A program made the position numbers and the translations under genes. The notes beneath the pieces were generated by a model. That model made no database searches. It saw only the letters and a list, made by a program, of their open reading frames with translations, and had not been told where the DNA came from. A DNA stretch of 64,000 bases from Gyromitra esculenta (Eukaryota > Ascomycota > Pezizomycetes > Pezizales > Discinaceae). The DNA is taken from positions 269,149-333,148 of the forward strand of contig JBCAML010000004.1 in the NCBI GenBank assembly GCA_038503075.1, read 5' to 3'. Numbering within the stretch: the first letter of the stretch is position 1; every line of letters starts with the position of its first letter. This document shows, one piece after another, positions 1 to 11,854 of this stretch.

Positions 1-125
1 GAATAGATCGGCCCGAGCAACCCCCTTTAGCAGTATAGACTATACCGAACGTCTTCGGTATCCCGAGTAGTGACGTACCAAATGAGACACTAGGAAGCCT
101 ATGGATATATACCATATATCCAACA
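1..125. mobile_element. 3' end of an LTR-family repeat, cut by the window edge
   Basis: The first 125 bases resemble the last ~115 bases of the solo LTR at 32785-33057. Both contain the block starting GAATAGATCGG, then GGTATCCCG, TGACGT and TAGGAAGCCTAT, and both end in AACA. Identity is roughly three quarters by eye, and in the best-aligned blocks many differences are transitions. The left part lies outside the window, so whether this is a solo LTR or the end of a longer element cannot be seen. The five bases after the end are ATACA, which should recur on the far side if this is a complete insertion. Confidence 0.7.
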
Positions 126-450
126 ATACAAATCCGAGTCACATCGAGTGAGATGTAGTGATTGAGACATTCTTAACTCTCCCGATTGACTTCCCTTATT
201 CTACGTACTTTCCTTTCTAAATCACTAGAAATTTTATTCCAATCAAAAGCATCTAAATTTCGACATCTAAAACGCATATAAATCTGTGGGGTCGAGACGC
301 TCTGTTTTTATATCAAGGATTTATATTTTATTGGAGTCAGAGGCTTCAAAACAACTACGAAGGATGACCTACGATCACCTAAAATGACTCAGCGCAATAA
401 ATTAGTACTTTCTATCATCCTCTCCTCCTACTCTTGCTTCAGCTACTTGG

Positions 451-1131
451 CTAGTTTTGAATGAACGTATACTCCTCACCCTCACCATCACTCTCACCAA
501 CGAAGTCCCTCGGATTACCCACTCTATACATACGTCTAAGTGTGTCGCGAGGCCCCTCAGACCTACCGTCTGGCTGTGACAGGTCGATAGGGTCGTCTAC
601 AATGTCAGCGGCATACCCTGTTTGGCCGGTACGCTTCTTAGACCTCATCCTCTTGATCTTACCCACGAGTTTATCGGAAAGGGCTCGTACTTTATCTCTT
701 TTATGCAATGGCTTTGCCTTACCTTGGTTTGAATCCGGATCGGTGGGCAATGGAGTCTCGCTCAACTCTGAGAACAAACTGAGTGGTTCGGAGCTACATT
801 CGGAGGGAGGAGATGGCCGGGCGGGGTCCTCGGGCGGATCACGGATTCTTTGGAAGAGACCGCGGAAAAATGGTTCTCTCGGAGGTTTGGCTTTGAGCTC
901 GCGCGATGGCCTTCTAATAGTCGCGGGTTTATGCTTATGGTTTGGTTTTGGTGCTGATGCTGAACGGGTGAGAAGGGGTTGGATCGACTCTCTAACTTCA
1001 GTCTGGTATACCTGTTCGGTCGTGTACTCATCTTCGTCTCCATCAGAAAAGGCGAGTGAGTTTGTATCTGGGGCTGGAACGCCATACGTAGAATTGTTAG
1101 AACCTGCGTAGTTATTTGCGTGGGAAGGCAT
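451..1131 (-). CDS. Disordered hypothetical protein, 226 aa
   Basis: This is a single uninterrupted frame of 226 codons from an ATG. I do not recognise a family. The protein is polar and probably mostly disordered: Asn/Ser-rich N-terminus, an acidic patch near residues 30-36, a basic central segment with many Arg/Lys-Pro pairs (about 58-95), a strongly basic stretch around 148-172 containing KIKRMRSKKR that could act as a nuclear localisation signal, and an acidic Gly-rich tail. The opposite strand is also open for 216 codons, so coding direction is judged from composition (charged, Ser/Pro-rich on the minus strand; Ser/Leu/Cys-rich and unlikely on the plus). It is divergent from URA5, with about 0.7 kb between the starts. 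Confidence 0.5.
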   Translation of the reverse strand: MPSHANNYAGSNNSTYGVPAPDTNSLAFSDGDEDEYTTEQVYQTEVRESIQPLLTRSASAPKPNHKHKPATIRRPSRELKAKPPREPFFRGLFQRIRDPPEDPARPSPPSECSSEPLSLFSELSETPLPTDPDSNQGKAKPLHKRDKVRALSDKLVGKIKRMRSKKRTGQTGYAADIVDDPIDLSQPDGRSEGPRDTLRRMYRVGNPRDFVGESDGEGEEYTFIQN

Positions 1132-1847
1132 GTTTCCTGGTGAGTATGATATCTGGTACTGTCTGAGTGGTGAGGAAAAAAACGCTGGAGGCGGCTGATT
1201 CCATTCTTTTAAAGAATATATCTCAGATTCAAGGTGACTATCAGGCCCAGCCTACGTAGATGACGGGGTATGGCTGTTTGTTCGAGTCGAAAAGCCATAT
1301 CATTTCGTCATGAACTTGAACCGGTCCCGCTCGAATGTATGCTCACCCAACCATCAACCTTGAAATAAAATTCCCAGACCCATGTGCTCTACTTTGGTCA
1401 TCTTGTTGTATTAGTTAGAGAACTTGATATTATTACGTCGCTGTGGTAAAAAAAAGCGTTTACATAGAGTGGCCTATAACCAAACCTGTGAGTAGGAAAT
1501 CCAGGGACAGTTAGATCACTTATCTAAATCCCAAAACTTTTTAGAGGTTAAAACATGGAGTTTAAACCACTAACTTCCGCATTAGAAGCTCTATTCCATC
1601 TCGAAAACGGAAGTCGCCCCGTACGGATGTAGTACACCAAGTACGGAGTTTGAGTAATTCGGGTCCCTTAGAGAAGACACAGAGTTTGGCGTGACGGTAA
1701 CTACGCTGCCCTCGTAAATTTGCGCCTGCGGTTACTTTTTCCAAAAGAGTGTCACCATTCCCCCCACCAACCCCGCCATCCACTATGCAGACCCTACTAC
1801 TCCGAAAAAACCACTCTGCCAACTCATACAAGCTCTCCTAATTCACA
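1132..1847. other. Intergenic region between the divergent orphan gene and URA5
   Basis: About 0.7 kb with no supported gene. It must hold the promoters of both flanking genes. The last ~80 bases before URA5 are pyrimidine-rich, common upstream of fungal starts. A minus-strand open frame at 1562-1831 resembles no family and looks like chance. Confidence 0.5.
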
Positions 1848-2552
1848 ATGGCCACCACTAAATCACCACTCCCGCCGTTCAAGCAGGCCTTCCTACAAAC
1901 GATCCTCTCAGCCAAGATCCTCACGTTCGGCAACTTCACGCTCAAGTCTGGACGAGTCTCCCCATATTTCTTCAATGCAGGGTTCTTCTCCACGGCGTCT
2001 CTCCTTTCCTCTCTCGCAGAGGCATACGCCTACACCATCCACTCGCACCCAGAACTAGCAGACAGCTTCGACGTCCTTTTTGGGCCCGCATACAAGGGGA
2101 TCCCACTGGCGACCATCACAGCGACGCAGCTGTTTGCTCTCGATGCAGCAAAGTATGGTAGTGTCGGATATGCGTTTAACCGCAAGGAGAAGAAGGACCA
2201 CGGCGAGGGTGGGAATATCGTCGGTATGGATCCGCGTGGGAAGAAGGTCATTATTGTGGATGATGTGATTACTGCGGGGACAGCGATCAGAGAGGCGGTT
2301 GAGATTATCAAGGTCGCTGGTGGAGAGCTCGTGGGGATTATTGTTGCGTTGGATCGGCAGGAGAAGAAGGTGGTGAAGGAAGGGGAGGTGGATAGTGGGT
2401 TGAGTGCGATCCAGGAAGTGAGGAAAGAGTATGGTATTAAGGTGGTGGCTATCTTAACGCTAGCAGATTTGATTATTGGGGTCGAGAGCGAGGAGAACAG
2501 GGAGGCGATGAAAGGGTATAGAGCGAAGTACGGGGCTATTCAAGAGGCATGA
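1848..2552 (+). CDS. URA5: Orotate phosphoribosyltransferase
   Basis: A 234-residue intron-free protein of the normal length for fungal OPRTase. It transfers the phosphoribosyl group of PRPP to orotate, giving OMP, the fifth step of de novo pyrimidine synthesis in the cytosol. Diagnostic parts in order: FTLKSGRVSPYFFNAG near the N-terminus (orotate-binding region), GPAYKGIPLA (about residues 79-88), the catalytic flexible loop with YAFNRKEKKDHGEGG (about 108-122), and the PRPP-binding signature VIIVDDVITAGTA (about 133-145). The start is the first ATG, in a short A/C-rich context, and the N-terminus matches the family. It lies head-to-tail with CDC73, 0.9 kb apart. No key residue appears to be missing. 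Identification is from well-conserved motifs. Confidence 0.97.
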   Translation: MATTKSPLPPFKQAFLQTILSAKILTFGNFTLKSGRVSPYFFNAGFFSTASLLSSLAEAYAYTIHSHPELADSFDVLFGPAYKGIPLATITATQLFALDAAKYGSVGYAFNRKEKKDHGEGGNIVGMDPRGKKVIIVDDVITAGTAIREAVEIIKVAGGELVGIIVALDRQEKKVVKEGEVDSGLSAIQEVRKEYGIKVVAILTLADLIIGVESEENREAMKGYRAKYGAIQEA

Positions 2553-3446
2553 GTTGGTATTGAGGAATAAACTCTGAGTGACAGCTTCAAGATACGATGA
2601 TATCAGGCGTTTCTGCCCAATGGCACCTACAAGGGAAACCTCCGATGTGATAAGATAGAGACCCAGGAACACTTATGACCCTAAAAACTATCTATGCAGT
2701 TTTCTATCTGGAGATGGATTCTCACGAAAAATAAAGTTGAAACTCAAACAGGTGCTGTGAAAGAGAGGAACCCAAAAGGAATGCAGGCCACAGGTTTCAA
2801 GCATTTCCTCACTACTACTGCGGTTGCTGGCTTCCTTAAAAGTCAAGACAAGGCCCTTGGTATCAGGTAGTCATCTCAGCCAGCTTCCGGGATAAAACAG
2901 CAACCAGCTTTCATCAATGGGGATGATCGGATGGAAGCAACTGCAGCAAACATCACTCTTGATACCCGGTCGGTCAGAAGCCGACACGATCAAAAGATGT
3001 TTGTCTCCACACATATGTATGCATACGTATATCTGGTGTTTCTTAGATGGATATATCTCTTCTACACGAAGCGGATAACCCATCTCCGTTTTCTCCCTTG
3101 TTTACTGGGTATGGCATATTTCATCCCAAATGGGTTCCGGTTCCAATCTACTCCCTCGCACATACATAATCCACTCTTGCACACTCTGCAGACAGCCCAA
3201 TGGGGGCAGGATGGTGGGTCAGACATCTCCTCAGGAATTGAAAATCCGAACAATCGTGATGGTGTTTCATCTTCTGCACCAAATTAGCCAACAAACAGCA
3301 ACAGCACCCTCTACTGATTTCCGAACGACTTCCCATGATGCACATCGCCAAGCCCTCCATCGCGCCAAGCCACGATCCTTAAACATCGTCAAGCTCAAGT
3401 CGAGCTCTTTCTCGTCTTCCACCACCACCACTCCCAACACCCAACA
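2553..3446 (+). promoter_or_regulatory. URA5 3' flank and CDC73 promoter region
   Basis: About 0.9 kb between two co-directional genes. A CCAAT box lies at 3197-3201, about 250 bases before the CDC73 start. The last 60-70 bases before the start are C/T-rich, as in many ascomycete promoters. Several short overlapping open frames exist here, but none resembles a protein family. Confidence 0.4.
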
Positions 3447-4780
3447 ATGGCTGATCCAACACATTCAGACCCCCTCTCCCTCCTCCGTCTATCTATCGCC
3501 ACATCTACCCCCCCAACCCTCTCGCACACGCCCTCCACGCCTGACCCTTCCTCCACCACTCCCATCTCCCTCTCCTCCGCATCCCATCTGCTCTTCACCC
3601 ATCCCACTCCGCAATCCTACCCTCTCGCAACTGCCACCCGTTTCTATAAGTCGGATGGCACCCCCGTCGACCTCCGCTCCATCTTCTTCGCGTGGCAACA
3701 CCGCGAAGACACCATCCCGGCCTACATCAGCAAGGCCCAATCCCTCGGTGACGGTACCGTAACAAATCTCGCATTTCTAGAGCGCCTCGAGCTCGTCACG
3801 TGGCTTGAAGGTGGCCAGGAAGAAAGCGAATTCATCAGGGCGCTCCCAGCACCCGCCGCGTCCACTCCCGCGAGTACCCAGCAACAGCAGAACACGAGCC
3901 AATCACAGGGAAGAAGCGGAACCGCATATAGCGGGAGTGCAGCTGTGCTGGCGGGGAAAGTGCGTGCGACAGATCCAAGGCTATTGGAGATTTATAGTTA
4001 TGAGCGTATTGTCACGAACCGAAATACCCTGCTTCGAGGAATCAAGCCAACGGTTTGTGTTTTTCTATCACTAGGATAGGTAAATATTTCATAATTAACA
4101 CAGTGTAGGATTTCTCCCATGTTCGTAAGCAAGCGGAAGACTTCATCACCCGTCTACGCACCATCAAACCCGCCGCCGCCTCCACTCCTCCCACTAAATC
4201 GCTCCCACACCGTCCTGGTCATCCCCCATCCTCGTCAATTCCCAACATGCCAACCCCGAAACCAACGAAACCCTCACGCTCCAAAGACCCAATCATCCTG
4301 TTATCACCCTCGGCCTCGTCGCTGCTCACGATGGCCAACATCAAGCCTTTCCTCGAACACGGTACTTTCACACCTGCGTCGTCCCTCCCTGGCCCACACC
4401 CGAGTATCCACCACGTATCGCGCCTACTGCCAAGTATCCACGCGACGCAGCCACTGCGCTTCATCATCGTTGACAGCCCCGAGAAGTTCAAGCCCGATTA
4501 TTGGGACCGTGTGGTGGCCGTGTTTACGACAGGTCAGGCGTGGCAGTTCCGTGGGTATAAGTGGAATAACCCAGTAGATCTGTTTAGGGAGGTGAGGGGA
4601 TACTATGTTGGATGGGAGGGTGAGAAGACACCAGATGTGGTGAAGGGATGGGGTGCTGGTGTCAGGTGCTATAGTGTTGAGAGGGCGCGAAGGTTTCGAG
4701 ATCGGGAGGTGTGCGAGAAAGTGTGGGAGGGAGTTGAGGTTTGGATGAGGGGGAAGGGATGGGGGAATGGAAGTAGGTAG
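3447..4780 (+). CDS. CDC73: Paf1 complex subunit Cdc73 (one intron)
   Basis: Two exons, 3447-4052 and 4109-4780, split by a 56-nt intron (GTTTGT donor, TAG acceptor, phase 0), give 425 residues. Cdc73 is the parafibromin homologue in the Paf1 complex, which travels with RNA polymerase II and promotes elongation and histone modification in the nucleus. The N-terminus (DPLSLLR, then YKSDGTPVDLRSIFFAWQHR and the LERLELVTWLEG segment) matches the Cdc73 N-terminal domain. The C-terminal Ras-like domain begins at about residue 255 with DPIILLSPSASSLLTMANIK and holds FIIVDSPEKFKPDYWDRVVA and FTTGQAWQFRGYKW. The two domains are joined by a Ser/Thr/Gln- and Pro-rich linker. The intron removes an in-frame stop and joins RGIKPT to DFSHVRKQAEDF, which continues the family alignment. 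Length is usual for fungi. Confidence 0.95.
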
Positions 4781-5560
4781 ATTGGGGGATAAAAACTGGT
4801 CGTTAAAATGGTGTTGTGGATGTGGGGTGTGTATGGCGTGTATGATACAATAGTCTGGTACCCGATGCTCCCCCATTTTCATTTTACGGGGAAGGTGAGG
4901 GCGGCTAGTAATCCTGAGGTGAAGGCTTTATTCTTCTGTTTTATTTTTCTTTGTTTGGTGCGGCTAGGCACAGCGGGATGACTGTAAAGTACAAACTAAA
5001 ATTGATAAATTTTTTCACATTTATAGGTTAGCAGTTGAGCTATCAGAGAGGTTCGACTTGTATACTTTAATCGAGGCAGGATAGCAACCATTATCACTAA
5101 AAAATATCGAGGTAATCCACATCATGCCAAGATACGAGTGATATATGATGACTGCACATATTTTAATGGAAGTTCAGATAACGCTTCAGAGACCTAGGCT
5201 AATTTCGGGCGCAGACAGCTTTCCTGCAGCTATTTGGGCTTTATCCGTGAGAAATGTCCCCACACTATGGCTTTCGAACTGCATTGTCAGACTTTATAAA
5301 GTCCAGTTCAGTTGGTGGTTTCGTTGTCTTGGCACCTGGCTGTAGCTCCCAAGGCTAAGATTACATACACGCAGTAGCCCCTACCAAAACTTTTTCATCA
5401 TCGAAACAACCAAATAACACTTCCAGAAGGCAGAGGCTGAAGGCTGTAAGGTACCAAGGCTCAATAGCAGTCAAATCATCAGACTAATGAAAAAAAAGGC
5501 CACGATCTATAGTAGGTAGAGCAAGACCAATTACAAACGAACTACAATTCCTCATAACAG
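4781..5560. other. Intergenic region downstream of CDC73
   Basis: About 0.8 kb, AT-richer than the genes, presumably with the CDC73 terminator. I see no gene, RNA or clear repeat. A plus-strand frame at 5145-5345 has no recognisable similarity. Confidence 0.4.
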
Positions 5561-6609
5561 ATCGAAGTCCTCGACGATTTAAAAGGACATATAACTCTTT
5601 TTCACGAACCTGCCATTCACCTCGCAGCCCTCATTAGGCTGTCTATACATCGCCGCATCACCCGCAGCGAGTGCGCCCTGGAAGCACTGATCTTTGCAAA
5701 CGCCGTCGGAGATGAGGCGACGGTGAGAATGCTGCTCGAAAAAGTACCCACTATAGTAGTGAAGGCAAACTCTGTTCTCTATCAGACGCCCGGAAAATAC
5801 AACGACGAGACCGTCAAGTGAGTAATGGTTCGAGGAGCTAACCTCGTGATTAGAAAAAAACTGGGTAGATGAAAGCTTTTTGGAAGCTCCGGGGCTCTGC
5901 TGGGTAGCAAAACGCGGGGACGAGAGGAAAGTATGCAGCTTGTGTTGTGAGGGTGAGTTTGACTTCTTTGCCGTCGAGTGGGCAAACTGTGAGGGGAATA
6001 CTGCCATTTCCAAACTGCTGCATTAAAGGGCACCCGTCTACTTTACATGGCAATTAAAATACACAACGATCCAAACTTAGTCCGACTATTCCTTAACAAG
6101 GGATCAGACGTGGAAATTATGAACTCCTCAGAGGAAAGGTCCCTTTACGTCGCAGTACTGCAGGGAAATATAGGTATATTAAAGCTTTTGCTCAAATACG
6201 GAGCCAGCGTCAATGCTCTCTCCTACGATTCTCATACGGCGCTCCACGGAGCTGTGAACCACAGGCTAAGCAATGTTGAAATGGAACACGAAATGGGGTC
6301 GCCTAGAGTCGAACACCCCCACAAGATTGGGCACCCAATGCTGCAAGGGTGATCGGTCTTCTTCTAGATACGGATACCGACATTAACGCTACCACTGCTT
6401 ACAAAAAGAGGACTGTTCTCCATACGGCCGTGATGTTCTGCGATCACAGAACAGTCGCTTTGCTGCTAAAGAGAGGTGCTAATACGCTCATCTGGGATGT
6501 CTCTGGACAAATCTCGCTAGAAATGGTAATGTTGAGTCCTGCGCATGTGCTGGACTCACTGGCTGCTAGGATGCTACAGGGTCAAGACGTCGTGAGTCAG
6601 TTGGGGTAA
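5561..6609 (+). pseudogene. Ankyrin-repeat protein remnant with frameshifts
   Basis: At least four ankyrin-like units can be read, but in different frames. The first block (5561-5821) ends after VGDEATVRMLLEK and NDETVK; a GTGAGT...GCTAAC...TTAG stretch follows, but as an intron it would be only 36 nt. The second block (about 5857-6023) carries PGLCWVAKRGDERKV and NTAISKLLH and then stops. The third (about 6020-6290) has NLVRLFLNKGSDVEI and GILKLLLKYGASVNAL. The fourth (to 6609) has RVIGLLLDTDTDIN, TVLHTAVMF and TVALLLKRGAN. Shifts near 6020 and 6290, no ATG at the 5' end, and an in-frame stop just upstream of 5558 argue for a decayed gene. The layout (a leader, then repeats) recalls F-box/ankyrin proteins that are abundant in some ascomycetes. 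Sequencing errors or unusual introns could explain part of this. Confidence 0.7.
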
Positions 6610-9600
6610 GCTTAGTTCAAAGATCAAGGGTCCTGAGGAAGGTGAATTGAAAACAACAAATTATGGAGACATTTAAACTATCATACCTAGACCACGATAA
6701 TTGCTTTTAAACCTGTTTATTCGTGCTATAATAAATCAAAGTCGGCAGGGAAAACAGTTTATAAAAACCATTGGCAATTGCAACTATAAGTATCAACAGT
6801 CTCCTGCAACAAGCTCCCTAGACAATAAGACACCATGCAGTACCGGAGAAATCTCGTTCTAGTAAGATAGCGAAATATACAGAACAACCAAGGCATCTAC
6901 TTATTCTATACCTACATACTATCAAGTGGATGCGTGAATGAAAAATCTATCTATCTATCTATACTATCAAGCGGGATGAGACCGAGTGAGAATTAATGAT
7001 TTAACCCCGTTACGACAAATACGAAAACCACGGCTATCGACTAAAAATTCCGATCAAATCGATCAAGTTGAATCACTAACAGCAGCTACATGTATCAATT
7101 AGATAACTTAATCTAGATGGCGGGCCTTGGTAGTTAGAACGTACAGACGCACGCAAAAAGTCGCGAGAAGATCACCAAAGTACACCAAAACCAACAAACT
7201 CTAGCCAACAAACTCTCTACCAAAAAATGTTCCTCAAAAGAAATAAGTTTCTCGATAAATCTACTAACTCTAAATTTATTACTTATACTGTTTTTACCCT
7301 TCTCATAATTTTTTGTGCAAAGATAAAGGCCCTTGAACATGTGAGGCTTGGCTAGAAACTCGATTTTGGTGGATAAAGGTGTGATGCAACCAGATTTTAG
7401 GGTTGTCATCGGTTTACAATTTTACAACCTATCGGAATGTTAATTAAATGACCAGAAATTTTTCTTACAGGGAGTTTATGGGACTTATAGTGGCCAGTAA
7501 ACCTCTCATCGATTTAAGTTGAGGTTGAGATAAGAAACTATTGCTCTAAAGTGGGCCACTTTTGGTGTGTTTTGGCTACATGTAGTGTCTCACGACTTTT
7601 TTCACGCGTCCGTACGTACGTGACGTACCACCCCCCAGGAAGATGTGATATATTCGGTCTTTGCAACGAAACTCCATCAAGTATCATATCAGTCAGCTTA
7701 CTGGTGGGCCATCAAAGACTGGAATACCGTATAGAGCCAATCAGGCGGTTATACGTTCCATGTTAGTGACAAAAGCGCTATAGCAACCTAATATGACATC
7801 CAACCACTTGAGGATCACTGGACAGTATCAACTCACCGCATTGGCCCTGGGAGTCATTCATCCCGTGTAAAAAAATTTCATCTCGCACATCTTCAGATTC
7901 CGGAAACTGGATTATTAGGCACAAAAATATGAAAATTTTCCCAAGCTGCAGCTGCAGAGTAACGAAAACCTGCCACCGAAATCAACAGGGATACACCGGG
8001 TTGCACTACTCTATCCTGAACAGTACAATCATGTCACCTCACTCTGAATATAGTCTGGCCTTTACCCCACCATATCTTAATACAAGGCCAAACGGATGTC
8101 CTCATCACCGAGAAATTCTTAATTAGGATGAACCGGAAGTCAACTTTGTATTTCTTGACCGATGCTGATTTTACCGGACTGAACACGTGTACCTCTAGGC
8201 TGTCATGTAGCCTTAACCTCCACCTTGAACTTGACATACATCACATATCAAAGGTATGTCGATAGCTCACGCACCCGATTATAAATAGCCCCCAGTATCT
8301 AGCTAGCCGGCTAACTCTGTATTGAGACTGTCCGCTTGGTAGCGGGTAGTAGTTATGAAAAGACACAGGGAACTCTCATGAAACGGTTCCTCGGCATATG
8401 CACAGGGGATCATACCGATCAGTCGACAGTGACGGGGCCGAATTGAAACTTCGAGAAGGTTTGAGTTTCGTTTGCGCTTCCTTTTTTCGAATTAATCAAA
8501 TCTTTACACCTTCCAGAATGCGGATCGCTAAAAACTGATCAAAAAGCTTGTGGTATCAGCCAGGACCTAAATCTGAAAATGGAAACGACGGCTACCGAAC
8601 GATTCGTGCTTCGGCGGGATCTCCAATGAGATCCCGTTTCTCAGTTATACTAAATGTAAATCTCCTGATTCTCCCCGCCCATCCGCAAATTTCTGCTCGC
8701 TATATGTGAGTCTTGAGGGATTGCAAGAATTTATATTACATTTTATAGCAAAAATCCTCTCAGGTCCCCACTTCAGCGCCCCTTAGGTGTTGAGAGGAGA
8801 CATCGAACCATGGGAGTCTACTTAACCCTATATAAAAAATCACTATACGCATCTACAGCAGTGTACTAGCTAACCCCCTTATTGTCACGCTCTCACTAAC
8901 GCCGAACAGGTTCACATCCTACGAAACAGAAACGTACCGCCGACGCACTGCCACAATAGTGGCGGAGCCGGAAAACGCCTGCTACGGATAGCTACCTATG
9001 TCCATAGACCTAGTGCAGCTGGTTAAGTCCTATCGTCCGGTGTATGCACTTTTCAGACGGCCGGCTGCGACCACAGCCAGTACGCAACGACCATTGCGGC
9101 CGAAATATCCAGCTATTCAGAGTATAGATAATAACGATTACTAGACTATTCCAAACAAGCACTTGAAAACCCATGCGGATACCCTTATGACGACCCCTTA
9201 GATCTCATGAGAGTAACAAACGTACCAGAGACGCATTTGCATGGAATATGAGCCGTTATAGACTAACTGAGCGAATCAACATAAAGCGATTGGTCATGGT
9301 ACACATCTTGACTGCGAGGCAGCTTTCCATATTTATCAGTCGGCATACCCCTGAAGATAAGGTGGTAGATGTGCAGGGGAGAGGTTGATAATCGTAGCTA
9401 TATAGTTTTATACCCTTTTATTCCCCCCCCTTTACATTAACTCCTTTACCGCGGTCCACGATTGGGTCCACGGGAACGCGAGCAGAGAATATAACCGAGA
9501 TTCCATGTGTATTTACTGTACCTGCCGATTGGGTGACATACTTTATATTATCCTCACGTCGAAAAATACAATTAACTCGTCCAATATACGTTGCACTATT

Positions 9601-11763
9601 GGACTGCTTCAGGTCAAGTTTGTACATACAGCACCAATTAATATCCGCGGATGAGAAGTTGCCGTAAGGTCGTGGCACGTAACGTGCGCCGTATATGCGT
9701 GAGCATATTAGATTCGAAAGACTCCTTAACGTCGTGGTCAATATGAACACCGTTATAACAGCCCTGGATGCCGTGACCATGGTTCTTGGCTGGCTAGCTA
9801 TAGGGAAGAGTATGTTCGAGATCGAGATCGAGATCCTATCCATACCCATACCCTACCCATACCCACCTTGACTATGGCACAGATTACCAGGGACCCATAT
9901 TGAAGTATTTTTAGCTTCTCTAGCTTTTTCCGGGGAAAGGGGAGATTAGTTACATATAGTCCTGACTAAACCGGCGCCGCATCGCTATTCCTGTTTCACT
10001 GGCCGCAAAGTTGACGATGCTTTGCCGAGCGCTTCTTTACCAATATTCCCCCCCTCCACTCCTGCCGACCCCACTCACACTGGCCATACGAGGGTATTTA
10101 TGAAACTGCACACCCGGAATATATGGAGACCCTATAAAGTTTCAAGGCTATGGCTATGAATTCCTGACTCCACAACCCGGCCACCCAGCCAACCACGACC
10201 GAGATCAATGTGAAGAATAGGTTTCGCACTGCTCATTTATAATTGCACGGCATACCAGCCGACACACTTTCTTATCGTTTATCAACAGTGTGTAAAGGTT
10301 TACCATAAAGCGCCCCAAAACCATTATCAGATAGTATCAAAGCTCGGACGCGGCAAGGCCGAGCCCTACCCCCCCAGTAATAGTTACCTAACAAATATAC
10401 AGCTCGCCTGGTCTCTCGTCTTATTTCTTACACGTCCACCAGCTAGCAATATTCTGTAACGGGTAGATAGCACAAAAGGTTTAAGATGACATAACATCCT
10501 GACGGATAATAGTGGATCCAAGGCTGTTGCATTTTTTATGTAACACATACCACTGTGAGACATAAAATATCTTGATTTCATACAGACCCAAGCGGGGAGG
10601 GGGGGAAGAAGATCTGGAGTTGAATAATACAAATTCAGACGATCACCAGTGAGTTGTAAAAAGCAAAGTTTTTTTTTTTTCTTCAGCCGTATCTAGAAGT
10701 CCTTGAGTAGCGGTATCTCTAGAATGAATTGCTTCCCAAGAACTGACTTCCAGTGCAACAACCACTACACAATGCACATACCCCTATTTGACGGCAAGGT
10801 AGATGGGAAGCTCTGGCCATCCTCCTATCCCCAACTGAGGCCAACGACAATTACAATGACATATCTATTCGCAACAATCAATACATAAGTGAAACACACA
10901 AGTCAATTTCAACTCTACGAAATGTGGGTTAGAAACTAGCGTGTAGGTAATACTTTCATACGAGACCACCATGACAGCGACCATTCCCTAATACAAGTGC
11001 AACCTCGCCGACTCTGTAGTTTTTTTTTTTTTTTTACTCTACAAAAGCGCACTCACTTCCATATGGGCCAGGCTGATCTTCAATCGGATCTTGGAAGACC
11101 CTCGCTTCCGAGTTGCGGCTCGGCGACCCCGACAACAATGATAGAGTTTTTATTTTTATTTCTTCAATAGTCTCAAATGAGCAAACGGTATACATTAAAA
11201 ATTACTCGTATTCACAGATAGATCTAGATGCAGGTACGGGGGGGGGCTATTTAGTAACCCAAGGTTATGGTCCTTACCTCAAGCCACACACCCTTCAGTC
11301 TAGCATCGAAGATCATACCGCTACTGTTATAAATCCATAGGCTCGCTAAGAAAACTTGCAGCGTCGGTGGTGACCGTTCCCCAGAAAACCCTATATATCC
11401 CCAGACGCCACAGTACCACAGGATTCACTTTACTCCAAACGATCAGCAGAAGGGAGAGGAGGAGGGGGGGATGTTGATTCCCATGTCCAATTGCCAGATT
11501 GATTCACCTAAAACTTGGATCCTTTAACAGTCAGCACTATCTAATTCTACGGTACAAAAGCCAAATCCCAGACTGGGGGGGGGAGGGGTCTAGACTAGCA
11601 GTGGATCTGTGGTTTGTCAGTGTTACTTTGACATGTATTTGGCCATATCCTTGCTCAAAAAAATAAAAATTTTGACCATAATCATACCGTTACGAGACAC
11701 CCGGCACAGCGGATCAGCTATATACCACTCCACTGTAACTGAACCTCGGAAATAACTAAGAAC
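6610..11763. other. Gene desert, left part
   Basis: About 5 kb without a supported gene. It contains a short TCTA microsatellite around 6944-6962, a 9-bp-stem hairpin at 8615-8636, TACATGTA palindromes at 7087 and 7577, several G or C homopolymers (for example near 9425, 11239, 11466 and 11575) and A/T runs. Open frames of 60-143 codons occur (the longest is minus 9418-9849), but none shows a recognisable domain. I see no transposase or reverse transcriptase motif on either strand. Confidence 0.4.
8615..8636. repeat. Perfect hairpin, 9-bp stem
   Basis: The arms CGGGATCTC and GAGATCCCG are perfectly complementary around a CAAT loop. No gene ends or starts nearby, so a terminator role is not supported; it may be chance or part of an old mobile sequence. 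Confidence 0.35.
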
Positions 11764-11854
11764 ACTCGAGGGAAATTTAAGTATTCAAATGCCAAGACAC
11801 TAAAAGCCTTAGTCCAAGGTTCCTTGGATCCAAATACTTGAATTTCTCTCAAGT
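11764..11854. mobile_element. 91-bp foldback (MITE-like) element
   Basis: The terminal 27 bases at 11764-11790 and 11828-11854 form an imperfect inverted repeat. Read inward, about 21 of 27 positions match and every mismatch is a transition. The centre holds a second short stem, TCCAAGG and CCTTGGA around TT (11814-11829). The arrangement fits a small foldback or MITE-type element, or a decayed palindrome. No clear target-site duplication is visible, and no other copy was noticed in the window, so the transposon interpretation is tentative. Confidence 0.45.

Noticed and set aside
461..1111. 216-codon plus-strand frame opposite the orphan gene at 451-1131
   Set aside because: Its Ser/Leu/Cys-rich composition looks like an antisense shadow; the minus-strand product is charged and plausible.
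7134..7409. 91-codon minus-strand frame
   Set aside because: AT-rich, Cys/Phe/Leu composition without a domain; judged chance.
9418..9849. 143-codon minus-strand frame in the desert
   Set aside because: No recognisable motif, no splice partner and no conserved neighbours; length is possible by chance in 10 kb.
11113..11340. 75-codon plus-strand frame with a globular-looking sequence
   Set aside because: Too short, no family resemblance, contains a G homopolymer, and no supporting exon was found.
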